Shown here: positions 1 through 8,465 of the stretch, one piece after another
Layout: every line of letters starts with the position of its first letter
How positions within the stretch are numbered: position 1 is the first letter of the stretch
NCBI GenBank assembly: GCA_039033995.1
Contig: JBCCBP010000012.1
Location: 16,320-80,319, forward strand
Direction of reading: 5' to 3'
From: CALBPI01 sp039033995
GTDB taxonomy: Bacteria; Pseudomonadota; Gammaproteobacteria; Steroidobacterales; Woeseiaceae
DNA: 64,000 bases
Made by a program: the position numbers and the translations under genes
The notes under the pieces: generated by a model
What the model saw: only the letters and a program-made list of their open reading frames with translations
Databases searched by the model: none
What the model was told of the DNA's origin: nothing

Positions 1-2
1 CG

Positions 3-3000
3 ACCATCGATGGGACACGGTGTGATAACGACGTATCGCTTTATGATTCAACGGGGCGCTATGTTGACAAGGCTTTCGATTGTCTCGGTCGACTGACAAG
101 TGAAGTGAAGGGTCGGAATCATTTCGGGATGCCAACCGAACTTCACAACATCGTTGACGTTAGCGGTGGGTATACCGTAACCGAGATCGCGTATGGTTTG
201 TTTGGTCATGAGTATTTCCGTGGGTCTTCGAACGGTGCCTTCCAGACGGACTACTTCGACCAAAACCTCGCGCAATGTCCGGTGGACTCCATTTATCGCG
301 AGGTTGGGACGGCAGCCGGTGGCGTTGAATCGGCAACCTGTCATGACGTGATTGGGCGAACTACCCGAGAGCTTACGAAAGGTTTTTCTGGGACATGGAT
401 TGCCAAGGACACCCAGTATGACGCGAGCGGTAGAACGCAACGAACATCCGAGCCTTATTATTTGGGTGCGAATGAGCCGATTTATTGGTCGACTGTCGAA
501 TACGATCTTGTTGGTCGTCCGATCAAGACGACGATGCCGGATAGCACCGTTGGTCGCACCGCCTATTCCGCAGAGGCGTACACAATAGGCAGCCAGTCGT
601 ACACGGGCACGAAGGTGATTTCGACGAATGCGCGAAATTATGCCAAGACTGAGGTGTACAACCGGTTGGGAGAGCTGGTCAGATCCGTCAATGCACTGTC
701 AGGCGTGACCAAGTACGGCTATGACACACAGGGCAACATGAACGAGATCGTGTCGAATGGGGGTACGCCAAACAACACGACTGTCATCAACTTTGATACA
801 GCAAATCGTAAGGTATCGATGAACGATCCTGATAAGGGTTACTGGCAGTATCGTCACAATGCTTTCGGTGAATTGGTCGCGCAACAGAATGCAAATGGCC
901 ATTCGACGGTTTTGACCTACGATGCGCTGGGTCGGATGCGAACCCGCATCGATTGCATCAATACGCTAATTGATAATTGTAATAGTAATGCACCCCAGGA
1001 GAGCTCATCGACTTGGACTTACGACACTGGGGCCAATGCGTTTGGCCAACTCGTTTCAGTTGAAGACACAGTTTCCGGTTACTACCAGTCGTACAGTTTT
1101 GATGCTTTTGGTCGGTCTGATGTCGTGACGACCAATTTCGATGGCAGTCTCTACAAAGAGAAGACGACTTACGATGAGTTCGGTAGAGTCTTCCAGGTAT
1201 TTGATGCGGCCGGTGACGGGTCTTTTGTGGATAGCGCGATACGCCATCGCTACAACAGCTATGGCTATCTGAGCTCTGTTGAGGATGCCGTCGTCATCGG
1301 CGGGCAGTCGCGGCGCGTATACCAGACGATCGGTGAAATGACCGCGCGTGGGCAAGTCAAAGTCGAAGTGCTCGGCAATGATGTCATCACGTCCCGAGAA
1401 TACGATGACTCAAACGGTCGATTGGAAGACATTGTCAGTACGAGTTCGTCGGGTAACGTACAAAATCTGCACTACGAATGGGATGTTGTTGGCAATCTGA
1501 AAGTCCGGCACGACCAAAGTGCGGGCAAGAACCTTCGAGAGACCTTTAATTACGACGCATTGAATCGACTGGATTGGCAGAGAGTCGACGGCAGAGATGT
1601 CATTACACTCACTTATGACGAGGCCCATCTCGGCAATATCAAATCGAAATCCGATGTTGGTAGCTACGAATACAACAGCAGCAAGCCGCACGCGGTCACA
1701 TCTGTCGATGGTGATGTGTTTACCTATGATGCTAATGGCAACAACCTCACGGGCGATGGTCGCGTCATCGAGTACACCACGTTCGACAAGCCGTCGAAGA
1801 TTAGCAAAGGTAGCGATTCCGTTGAGTTTGAGTACGATCCAAATCGCTCAAGGTTCCGTCGCATCGATAAGACGGCTTCGGGTGAAGTAACGACGCGCTA
1901 CATCGGGTCTGTTGAAATCGTTTCTCGTCCGGATGGTACCGAGAAGCGCAAGCGCTATATCGCTGGGGTCGCTATAGAGATCGATAGCTACACCAATTTC
2001 GGGGCGAGTCTTGTTGACAAGCGTGTGAGCTACACACACTTCGATCATCTCGGCTCGATGGATGTCATTACTGACGACGTTGGCGCCGTCGAGCAGGTGA
2101 TGTCGTTTGACGCCTGGGGCCAGCGGCGTGATGGCAATTGGCAGATTGTCGTCGGGGCTGCACTCATCGCATTCGACACCAACATCACCACTCGTGGGTT
2201 CACGGGGCACGAGATGCTGGACCTCGTCGGTATCATTCACATGAATGGCCGGATCTACGACGGGCGTATCGGACGATTCCTTCAGGCAGATCCGTTTGTT
2301 CAAGAGCCTTCCAATAGTCAGAGCTTGAATCGATATGCATATGTGTTGAACAACCCGCTCAACAAGACGGATCCGACCGGCTACTTCTTTGAGGAAGCGG
2401 CACAGTTGATCATTGCTATTACCGCAATAGCAGTTAGTGGTGGCTCAGCAACACCATTCTTCAGCACGTGGTATGGGGCAGCAACAGTTGGCGCTGTGAC
2501 TGGCGCGCTATCTGCGGCGATAGTCGGTGGTGACCCACTGAAAGGGGCATTGTTTGGCGCCGTGAGTGCGATTGCGTTCAACGCCATCGGGGCGAAGTTC
2601 GACGGGATTGCCGCCGCAAGAGATAACCCATGCACAAAACTGTTCCAGAGTCTCACTGCGGGAGAAAAAGCAACCAAGATACTTGCGCATGCCGTTACCG
2701 GTGGCGCGATGGGTAAGCTGCAAGGCGGCAAGTTCGGTCATGGGTTTATCTCGGCAGGAGTCACGCAAGCGCTTAGTGGACAAATAGACCGCTTGGACGC
2801 GGGTAACGCGGGATTTAGCGCGGAGCGTACGATCGCCGCTGCGCTACTGGGTGGGACAGCGTCCGCACTCTCTGGTGGAAAGTTTGTGAATGGAGCTATC
2901 ACAGGCGCGTTCAGTAGAGCGTACAACGATGAAGCAAAACATAGCCATCAGCCAACAGAAGAGCTCACCGCCGACATACTTAACTTTCCTGGAATGCGTA

Positions 3001-3440
3001 AGGCAATATCTCAGGCAGAGCAGGCTGCATACAATAAGATGATGCTGATTGCGAAAGGAAATGACCTTTTCAATGATCCAGATCCCAATGATTATGTGAC
3101 TCAGGGCGTCATTATCGACCACGGTTTTGGGTACCACTTGTCGGTTGGGAGACCGAGCCTTTACATTGCTCGCGGTCAACACCTAGGTAGTTTGGCTAGC
3201 AATCTTCTACAAACACTTGTTCAGCCAAGCAACCAGGGTGCGCCAGTGCCAGTGAAGGACGTCGCCATGGTCGTCATAGTTGTGCCCAATACGGCTGAAG
3301 GGGCTCAAATCGATGTCACCAAACATAACTATAGGCATGCGCCTAACCAACGTGTAATCACGATCTATAGAGGTAGAAGTTACTTGACTCGAGGGGATCT
3401 TGGACCTCTTGATATTACCGATGCAAGGAGACAGAAATGA
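3..3440 (+). CDS. RHS/YD-repeat protein, polymorphic-toxin-like (5' end outside window)
   Basis: The frame is open from the first complete codon, so the gene starts upstream of the window; the GTG at 105 is only an internal codon. The protein carries many YD-type repeats (for example YDALGRMRTRID, FDAFGR, YDEFGRVF). It ends its core with the RHS hallmark around nt 2190-2385: GFTGHEMLD, GRIYDGRIGRFLQADP and PLNKTDPTGY. RHS cores form a shell that encloses a C-terminal toxin, cleaved after the DPxG region. The roughly 350-residue tail has a Gly/Ala-rich hydrophobic stretch (nt 2386-2930, ending GGKFVNGAITGAFSR), a pre-toxin signature common in such proteins. It then has about 165 residues I cannot assign to a toxin family. 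The stop overlaps the next gene by 4 nt. RHS identity is sure; toxin activity and secretion route are inference. Confidence 0.93.
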   Translation, partial: TIDGTRCDNDVSLYDSTGRYVDKAFDCLGRLTSEVKGRNHFGMPTELHNIVDVSGGYTVTEIAYGLFGHEYFRGSSNGAFQTDYFDQNLAQCPVDSIYREVGTAAGGVESATCHDVIGRTTRELTKGFSGTWIAKDTQYDASGRTQRTSEPYYLGANEPIYWSTVEYDLVGRPIKTTMPDSTVGRTAYSAEAYTIGSQSYTGTKVISTNARNYAKTEVYNRLGELVRSVNALSGVTKYGYDTQGNMNEIVSNGGTPNNTTVINFDTANRKVSMNDPDKGYWQYRHNAFGELVAQQNANGHSTVLTYDALGRMRTRIDCINTLIDNCNSNAPQESSSTWTYDTGANAFGQLVSVEDTVSGYYQSYSFDAFGRSDVVTTNFDGSLYKEKTTYDEFGRVFQVFDAAGDGSFVDSAIRHRYNSYGYLSSVEDAVVIGGQSRRVYQTIGEMTARGQVKVEVLGNDVITSREYDDSNGRLEDIVSTSSSGNVQNLHYEWDVVGNLKVRHDQSAGKNLRETFNYDALNRLDWQRVDGRDVITLTYDEAHLGNIKSKSDVGSYEYNSSKPHAVTSVDGDVFTYDANGNNLTGDGRVIEYTTFDKPSKISKGSDSVEFEYDPNRSRFRRIDKTASGEVTTRYIGSVEIVSRPDGTEKRKRYIAGVAIEIDSYTNFGASLVDKRVSYTHFDHLGSMDVITDDVGAVEQVMSFDAWGQRRDGNWQIVVGAALIAFDTNITTRGFTGHEMLDLVGIIHMNGRIYDGRIGRFLQADPFVQEPSNSQSLNRYAYVLNNPLNKTDPTGYFFEEAAQLIIAITAIAVSGGSATPFFSTWYGAATVGAVTGALSAAIVGGDPLKGALFGAVSAIAFNAIGAKFDGIAAARDNPCTKLFQSLTAGEKATKILAHAVTGGAMGKLQGGKFGHGFISAGVTQALSGQIDRLDAGNAGFSAERTIAAALLGGTASALSGGKFVNGAITGAFSRAYNDEAKHSHQPTEELTADILNFPGMRKAISQAEQAAYNKMMLIAKGNDLFNDPDPNDYVTQGVIIDHGFGYHLSVGRPSLYIARGQHLGSLASNLLQTLVQPSNQGAPVPVKDVAMVVIVVPNTAEGAQIDVTKHNYRHAPNQRVITIYRGRSYLTRGDLGPLDITDARRQK

Positions 3441-3976
3441 CTCTGTCAACAGGAATGCCTTGGAAGCTCGCGCTGGGGTTTTTAGTCATTAGCGTACTCA
3501 CGGCAGCTTGCAGGCAACAGGTTCAAGCAGAGATTACAGACACCTTTCCGGTAGAAAGAATGGAGGCATACGCTGTCGAAAATGAGGAATCCCTTACTCA
3601 GCTGACCGACGATCTTTCTGCGCGCGGAATCGTCTCTATCCGAATTGCTGTTAGTCGGTCGCCTATATACGGAGTGGACAAAATGGGTGAGAGAGTTACG
3701 CTCTCACGGACTGAGTCTGAGGACTTATACGAGAAGATGGCGAACCTGGGTTTGTACAAAGTCATTAATCAAGAATTATCCAAGCAGTTTTTTATAGAAG
3801 GCGAATATCTGGCTTCACATAACGGGCTTGTTAGTATTTTGAGTACATCTAAGCCTGAGCAGCCTCTGCAGGCCTGCTCAGAAATTCGTGGACAGCCTGC
3901 TAAAGGCCAGTGCGTCATATCGTTCGGGCATGCCACGGCTTGGTTTCAAATCTTTATTTGGTCCAGCATTCAGTGA
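3437..3976 (+). CDS. Putative lipoprotein overlapping the RHS gene; possible immunity partner
   Basis: The ATG overlaps the RHS stop (ATGA), so the two are translationally coupled. The 179-residue product starts with a hydrophobic segment ending LTAAC, a near-canonical lipobox, and would then be a periplasmic-facing lipoprotein. A 'SIRIAVSRSPIYGVD' strand and an acidic helix (SESEDLYEKM-like) follow, and there are two further Cys near the C-terminus (QACSEI, GQCVISF). I recognise no family. Genes directly downstream of RHS tips are commonly cognate immunity proteins, and an envelope-located immunity would fit a toxin acting in the periplasm or membrane. That role is inferred from position only. 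The last 20 residues look atypical and could reflect a frameshift. Confidence 0.65.
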   Translation: MTLSTGMPWKLALGFLVISVLTAACRQQVQAEITDTFPVERMEAYAVENEESLTQLTDDLSARGIVSIRIAVSRSPIYGVDKMGERVTLSRTESEDLYEKMANLGLYKVINQELSKQFFIEGEYLASHNGLVSILSTSKPEQPLQACSEIRGQPAKGQCVISFGHATAWFQIFIWSSIQ

Positions 3977-4058
3977 CCTTTATGGTTGGCTTTGCGGCAG
4001 CGGTCCCACTCGACGGGCACACAAATTCCAACCTAGTTATCGTACAGGGAAATAGAGA

Positions 4059-4403
4059 GTGCAATTAGAAACATTGAAACACGCAATCGCGCTGCTAGCC
4101 CTGATTAGTGGTCACAGTGCATTAGCCGGCGAACAAACCGGCACCATCGAACGTATCATCATCCGTGCGACTGACAATCTTCATTACGTGTTCTTGTATG
4201 GCACGCCGACTAACCGGCCAAGCTGTGCGACGACACAACGTTATTGGTTGGTTCGTGACGAAAACAGTGCGGCCGGTAAAAGTCAGATTGCCTTGCTCAT
4301 GGCCGCTTATGCCTCGGGCGAGCCGATTCGTATTGTTGGTACAGGCCAGTGCACACGATGGGCAGACGGTGAAGACATCAACGTCATTATGACGGGGCCG
4401 TAG
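4059..4403 (+). CDS. Small secreted two-cysteine protein, paralogue 1 of 4
   Basis: Product of 114 residues from GTG 4059; TTG 4074 would give a tidier signal peptide (MKHAIALLALISGHSALA). The mature part begins GEQTGTIERI, a strand. It then has one Cys (RPSCATTQ), an amphipathic helix ALLMAAYASGEPIRI and a second Cys (GTGQCTRW). This order (strand, strand, Cys, helix LLxAxxSGxxVxI, Cys, strand) recurs in the next three genes. It resembles the single-domain OB fold of Shiga toxin B subunits, whose helix reads LLLSAQITGMTVTI. No function is known to me. It is probably periplasmic or secreted with a disulfide. Confidence 0.8.
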   Translation: MQLETLKHAIALLALISGHSALAGEQTGTIERIIIRATDNLHYVFLYGTPTNRPSCATTQRYWLVRDENSAAGKSQIALLMAAYASGEPIRIVGTGQCTRWADGEDINVIMTGP

Positions 4404-4526
4404 ACGCATAGCGGGACAGGAACTCGTATTAATGACAAGCGAATTGCTTGCCGAAAAAACAAGCCTGATTGACTAAGAACGTTTGGGATATGGCGAAACA
4501 CAAATATTCAAGTAAGGAGTAATCGG

Positions 4527-4871
4527 TTGAAACTCATGAAGTCCTTCGTGGTAGTCGCGACTCTGCTGTTTGCAGTGATCACTTCCACTGCTAATGCGGC
4601 GCCCGCGTGGTACTACGGTACGGTGTCACGTATCTACATGTATAACGGTGGTTTCATCATTCGATTGAATGGCACTGCGCTTGATGACTGTATGCATCAG
4701 TACTTGTATTTTCGCGACAGTGATCTGGGCGAGACAACGGTGAGCCGTGCCTACAGCATGATCCTGTTCGCAGAGCAGACCGATAGAGAGGTTGGCGTCG
4801 TTATCGACAAAGCGATAAACGGACCGGGTGGTACCTGTTTGTCCAATGGCTCTGTTGATATTCAGGACTAA
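4527..4871 (+). CDS. Small secreted two-cysteine protein, paralogue 2 of 4
   Basis: The start is TTG 4527, chosen because an AAGGAGT ribosome site lies 8 nt upstream; the in-frame ATG 4536 would be 17 nt away. The 114-residue product has a clear signal peptide cleaved near STANA. Mature features match paralogue 1: GTVSRIYMY strand, first Cys in DDCMHQ, helix SMILFAEQTDREVGVVI, second Cys in GGTCLSNG. Sequence identity to its neighbours is low while the spacing of features is kept, so this is an old or fast-evolving tandem duplication. Function unknown. Confidence 0.8.
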   Translation: MKLMKSFVVVATLLFAVITSTANAAPAWYYGTVSRIYMYNGGFIIRLNGTALDDCMHQYLYFRDSDLGETTVSRAYSMILFAEQTDREVGVVIDKAINGPGGTCLSNGSVDIQD

Positions 4872-4952
4872 GAGACCGATGTCGAAAAGCGTAAACGGCT
4901 CAAACTGACTATACAACTGAACAATTGACTCCAGTCCAGACGGAGAATCAAC

Positions 4953-5300
4953 ATGAAGAAAATAGGAATTGTGACATTCGCGTTGCTTTGCCCAATGCTC
5001 GCCGATGCAGGTTGGGTAAAAGGTATGGTAGATGGATTCTACGTTACGCCGACAGACTTGCGCGTCAGTGTGACAGGAGCCGGCGCCGGTACCTGTAGCA
5101 GTTGGAACTATGAGTTTCGACTGCCTAATACGAGTACGCAGTACGAAGACATCTTGGCCACAGTGATTGCCGCGCATATCAGCAAGGTAGATACGACGGT
5201 GTGGTACACCGACAGCACTGCACCTGGCACCACACAGACCAACGGATGTACCGAGAGTTCAATGGCGGTGATCACGGCACTCGGCATGGCAGATTTCTAG
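4953..5300 (+). CDS. Small secreted two-cysteine protein, paralogue 3 of 4
   Basis: ATG start with a purine-rich CGGAGA ribosome site. The signal peptide MKKIGIVTFALLCPMLADA is followed by GWVKGMVDGFYV (strand), first Cys in GAGTCSSW, helix DILATVIAAHISKVDTTVW and second Cys in TNGCTESS. It is 115 residues long, the same size as its neighbours. Of the four it departs most from the LLxA helix pattern. Exported; function unknown. Confidence 0.8.
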   Translation: MKKIGIVTFALLCPMLADAGWVKGMVDGFYVTPTDLRVSVTGAGAGTCSSWNYEFRLPNTSTQYEDILATVIAAHISKVDTTVWYTDSTAPGTTQTNGCTESSMAVITALGMADF

Positions 5301-5359
5301 AGGCTGGGCTTCACGGATCTAGGTGGTTCATTAGAAGTTTTAGAGTGAGGTATGCATCG

Positions 5360-5704
5360 ATGAAGAAAATTTTTATAGTGTTCGCATTGCTGCTATCAGT
5401 CAACAGCCATGCTGTGTGGATCAACGTCACCGGCACAGTCGTCAACATCGTGACTTACGCGCACACAGATACTGTTCTGGTAACGCTGTCTGTGCCGGGG
5501 CAAGATGTGGTTGAGTGTGTGAATAAAACGCAGTTTGCGATCAGTTCCACTACTTCCGAAGAGCGACGGGCACGCATGTACGCCATGCTGTTGTCCGCCA
5601 AGGCGTCAGAGACGCCCATAACCATTACGTACAACGACGTCGGCAGTTGCGAGGCCTATGGTTCAACGACCAATGCCTATCGCACAGTCTTGCGAATGTA
5701 CTAG
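5360..5704 (+). CDS. Small secreted two-cysteine protein, paralogue 4 of 4 (most StxB-like)
   Basis: Start ATG 5360 is preceded by GAGG 9 nt upstream. The open frame runs further 5', but the signal peptide begins here (MKKIFIVFALLLSVNSHA). The mature protein has VTGTVVNIVTYAHTDTVLV (two strands), Cys in VVECVNKT, helix MYAMLLSAKASETPITI and Cys in VGSCEAYG. The LLSAxxxxxxxTI helix-strand is the closest of the four to the Shiga toxin B segment. That is a pattern match by eye, not an alignment score. Ends the four-gene array. Function unknown. Confidence 0.82.
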   Translation: MKKIFIVFALLLSVNSHAVWINVTGTVVNIVTYAHTDTVLVTLSVPGQDVVECVNKTQFAISSTTSEERRARMYAMLLSAKASETPITITYNDVGSCEAYGSTTNAYRTVLRMY

Positions 5705-5725
5705 TCGGATCGGCGAACGGCCCTA

Positions 5726-6457
5726 TTAGTTCATCCCCCGAAACACACTCGGGGCTTGCCCCGTCGTTTTGCGAAACTGCCGCGTGAACGCGCTGGTATT
5801 GGCATAGCCACACTCCAGTGCGATTTCAGTGATCGGTCGTTCTGTGTCGGTTAGCAACCGACACGCGTGTTCGATGCGCGTTTTCAAAAACCATTGGCCG
5901 GTGGATAGTCCGAACAGCCGCTTCATGCGGCGATCCAATTGATAGATCGATAGTTGTGCGTGTTTCGCCAGCGCCGCCAGAGTGGGTGGCCGCGCGAGTC
6001 GGGATTCTGCGAATCGGATGGCGGTGGAGACTTGTGCATAGTCGTCACTGTGCATGTCGGGTCGGACAAGATCACGCGACGTCCCGGTTAATCCAATAAT
6101 TGCACCGCTCGCATCCCACAACGGAAACTTCGACGTCAGACACCAGCCCGAGTTGGCCGGCGTATAGCGGTGTAACTCCAGTTTGTCGATGAGCGCGCGC
6201 CCGGTGCGGATCACACGCTGGTCCTGCTGTTCGTAGCTGTTGCCTAGCGCATGCCCGAATAGCTCCGTTGGTTTTCGGCCAAGCAGCGCCTGCTTGTTGG
6301 GCTTGCCGCAACGCTCGACCAGCGTCTCGTTGACGCAGAGATAACGTCCTTCGGTGTCCTTGATAAAGAACACGGTGTCGGGCAGATGGTCGAACAGTTC
6401 CTCCGCCGTAAACGGCGTTGGGAGTTGTTCGAGCGTGTTTTGTAGCCGCAGATCCAC
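5726..6457 (-). CDS. PAS-AraC family transcriptional regulator of the hydroxyproline cluster
   Basis: GTG 6457 gives a 243-residue protein. The longer open frame upstream runs into the divergent deaminase gene and reads as non-protein, so I exclude it. Residues about 18-125 form a PAS-type sensor (LPDTVFFIKDTEGRYLCVNE, then GLTGTSRDL). Residues about 145-243 are the AraC double helix-turn-helix, ending ECGYANTSAFTRQFRKTTG. AraC/XylS activators commonly sit divergent to the catabolic operon they control, and LhpR of Pseudomonas hydroxyproline clusters is of AraC type. Ligand sensing by the PAS domain, probably of hydroxyproline or an intermediate, is inference. Confidence 0.85.
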   Translation of the reverse strand: MDLRLQNTLEQLPTPFTAEELFDHLPDTVFFIKDTEGRYLCVNETLVERCGKPNKQALLGRKPTELFGHALGNSYEQQDQRVIRTGRALIDKLELHRYTPANSGWCLTSKFPLWDASGAIIGLTGTSRDLVRPDMHSDDYAQVSTAIRFAESRLARPPTLAALAKHAQLSIYQLDRRMKRLFGLSTGQWFLKTRIEHACRLLTDTERPITEIALECGYANTSAFTRQFRKTTGQAPSVFRGMN

Positions 6458-6511
6458 CCTTAGACTATGCCAAAAATAAAGCCAGCAGTGCAATTGTGGG
6501 TAAACGAGAGT

Positions 6512-6541
6512 CTGTGAAAATAGTAGAATTTGCCTTATAAA
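6512..6541 (+). promoter_or_regulatory. Possible promoter of the hydroxyproline operon
   Basis: CTGTGA (6512-6517) and TATAAA (6536-6541) are separated by 18 nt, 34 nt before the deaminase ATG and within the divergent intergenic region facing the AraC-type regulator. The -35 is weak, as expected for an activator-dependent promoter. Assignment is by eye. Confidence 0.4.
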
Positions 6542-6574
6542 AACATAAGCCTTCACCAAAACAAGAGAGGCGGG

Positions 6575-7525
6575 ATGAGCAGGGCAGAGACGGTCTTCTC
6601 GGGCTGCATACCGGCGTTGATGACGCCGTGTGGCGCCGACGGCCAGCTCGTTTGGGGCGAGTTGGTCACCACCGCGCAGCGTCTGATCGACGCCGGCATG
6701 CGCGCCGTGGTCTATTGCGGTTCGATGGGCGACTGGCCGTTGCTGACGGATGCCGAGCGCATGCAAGGCGTTGCCGCGCTCGTCGAGGCCGGTGTGCCGA
6801 CCATCGTAGGCACCGGTGCGCAAAGTCCCGCACAGGCTGTGGCACTCGCAGCGCACGCGGCCGAGGTGGGTGCCGATGGTCTTATGGTCATCCCGCGCGT
6901 CTTATCACGCGGTGGCTCGCCCGCTGCGCAACGCGCCCACTTTTCGGCCATTCTGGAGGCGGCGTCCGAGCTCCCCGCTGTCATCTACAACAGTCCGTAC
7001 TATGGTTTCGAAACGCGCGCCGACTTGTTCTTCGCACTGCGTGAGCAACACGCCAACCTGATCGGTTTCAAGGAGTTCGGTGGCGCGGCATCGCTCAGTT
7101 ACGCTGCCGAGCACATCACCAGCGGCGACGACGATCTGACGCTAATGGTTGGGGTGGATACGCAAGTCGTACACGGCTATGTGAACTGCGGTGCTGGCGG
7201 CGCCATCACTGGTGTCGGCAACGCACTGCCTGAACCCGTGCTAAGGCTGATCGCACTGTGCGAGAGCGCCGCAGCGGGCGACGCAACCGCTCGCGTTTTG
7301 GCAGAACAGTTGGACGCGGCGCTACGCGTGCTGGCCACCTTCGATGAAGGGCCGGACCTCGTTTTGTACTACAAACACCTGATGGTGCTGGAAGGGCACG
7401 CGGCTTACGCGCACCAGATTCATGCCAGCGACGCGCTGTCCTCTTCGCAGCGCGCGTTCATCGAGTCTGCTTGGCGTCAGTTCAAACAATGGTGGGCTGA
7501 CTGGCCCGGGTCGGTGGACGAATAG
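6575..7525 (+). CDS. Dihydrodipicolinate synthase family aldolase, probable 1-pyrroline-4-hydroxy-2-carboxylate deaminase (LhpC-like)
   Basis: The start is ATG 6575 with AGAGGCGGG just upstream; the upstream ATG-like codons lack such a site. The 316-residue TIM barrel shows the DapA-family Schiff-base lysine (LIGFKEFGG, K166) and the partner tyrosine in YNSPYYG (Y138). In hydroxyproline degraders this family member deaminates and dehydrates pyrroline-4-hydroxy-2-carboxylate to 2-oxoglutarate semialdehyde. The assignment here rests on the neighbours: epimerase, D-amino-acid dehydrogenase and semialdehyde dehydrogenase. Next gene starts 1 nt after the stop. Confidence 0.85.
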   Translation: MSRAETVFSGCIPALMTPCGADGQLVWGELVTTAQRLIDAGMRAVVYCGSMGDWPLLTDAERMQGVAALVEAGVPTIVGTGAQSPAQAVALAAHAAEVGADGLMVIPRVLSRGGSPAAQRAHFSAILEAASELPAVIYNSPYYGFETRADLFFALREQHANLIGFKEFGGAASLSYAAEHITSGDDDLTLMVGVDTQVVHGYVNCGAGGAITGVGNALPEPVLRLIALCESAAAGDATARVLAEQLDAALRVLATFDEGPDLVLYYKHLMVLEGHAAYAHQIHASDALSSSQRAFIESAWRQFKQWWADWPGSVDE

Positions 7526-7526
7526 C

Positions 7527-8465
7527 ATGTTACGAATTATCGATTCTCACACCGAAGGCGAACCCACCCGCGTAATAGTTGATGGTGGTCCACCACTAAC
7601 CGCCGCGACGATCGCCGCACAACGCGAAGAGTTCGCCCAAGACTTCGACCATTATCGACGCCGAGCGCTTTTAGAACCGCGTGGCTTCGATGCAATGGTC
7701 GGCGCGCTGTTGCGTGAGCCAACGCGTGACGACTGCGCGGCGGCTGTGATCTTCTTCAATAATGTCGGCTACCTCAATATGTGCGGGCACGGCGCTATCG
7801 GTGTCGCGGCGACGCTCTATCACTTAGGGCGCGTATTGCCAGGTGCGATTCGGTTGGAGACGCCGGTTGGTGTTGTCACCGTCACGCTGCACGACGCCCA
7901 CCACGCGACCATTCGCAACGTGCCGAGCTACCGCTATCGCGACAACGTCAGTGTCGACGTGACGGGGCTAGGTACGGTCACCGGTGATATTGCCTGGGGC
8001 GGCAACTGGTTCTTTTTATCGCCCGAGCCACCGTGCGAGATTGCGCTCTCGAACCAGCCGGAATTGACTCGAGCGGCGCAAGCCATCAAACGTGCCTTGC
8101 AGCTGCAGGGCATCACCGGTGCCGAGGGCGCAGAGATCGACCACGTCGAGTTCTTCGCACCGGGTGCGAGCGCCAATGCCCATTCGCGAAACTTTGTGTT
8201 GTGTCCGGGTGGCGCCTACGATCGATCGCCGTGCGGTACTGGCCTGTCGGCGAAGCTCGCTTGCCTTGCGGCGGACGGCGAGCTGGCGCCCGGTGAGCTC
8301 TGGATTCAGGAGAGCATGATCGGCAGCCGGTTCACGGCGTCCTATTCGCTCGACGCACAGGGGCGCGTGATCCCGAGTATTAGCGGCCGCGCGTTCGTGT
8401 CGGCTGAGGCGACGCTGTTCGCCAGTGTCGATGACCCGTTTGCCAATGGCATCACTGCTGCATGA
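7527..8465 (+). CDS. Proline racemase family enzyme, probable 4-hydroxyproline 2-epimerase
   Basis: The ATG follows the deaminase stop by 1 nt. The 312-residue protein has both acid/base cysteines of the family, C86 in NMCGHGAIG and C236 in DRSPCGTGL. The Cys/Cys pair separates epimerases and racemases from the trans-3-hydroxyproline dehydratases, which lack one of them. It would convert trans-4-hydroxy-L-proline to cis-4-hydroxy-D-proline, the substrate of the next enzyme. The gene overlaps the dehydrogenase gene by ATGA. Symbols used elsewhere are lhpA or hypE. Confidence 0.9.
   Translation: MLRIIDSHTEGEPTRVIVDGGPPLTAATIAAQREEFAQDFDHYRRRALLEPRGFDAMVGALLREPTRDDCAAAVIFFNNVGYLNMCGHGAIGVAATLYHLGRVLPGAIRLETPVGVVTVTLHDAHHATIRNVPSYRYRDNVSVDVTGLGTVTGDIAWGGNWFFLSPEPPCEIALSNQPELTRAAQAIKRALQLQGITGAEGAEIDHVEFFAPGASANAHSRNFVLCPGGAYDRSPCGTGLSAKLACLAADGELAPGELWIQESMIGSRFTASYSLDAQGRVIPSISGRAFVSAEATLFASVDDPFANGITAA

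Noticed and set aside
3977..4058. Continuation of the lipoprotein gene in another frame
   Set aside because: The alternative frame reads about 40 more codons but without recognisable conservation, so a frameshift cannot be claimed.
6458..6856. N-terminal extension of the AraC-type regulator to residue 376
   Set aside because: It runs antisense through the deaminase promoter and 5' coding region, has no PAS or other domain, and GTG 6457 restores normal family length.
7527..8465. trans-3-hydroxyproline dehydratase or diaminopimelate epimerase
   Set aside because: Both catalytic Cys positions are Cys in proline-racemase context, and the gene sits in a 4-hydroxyproline operon.
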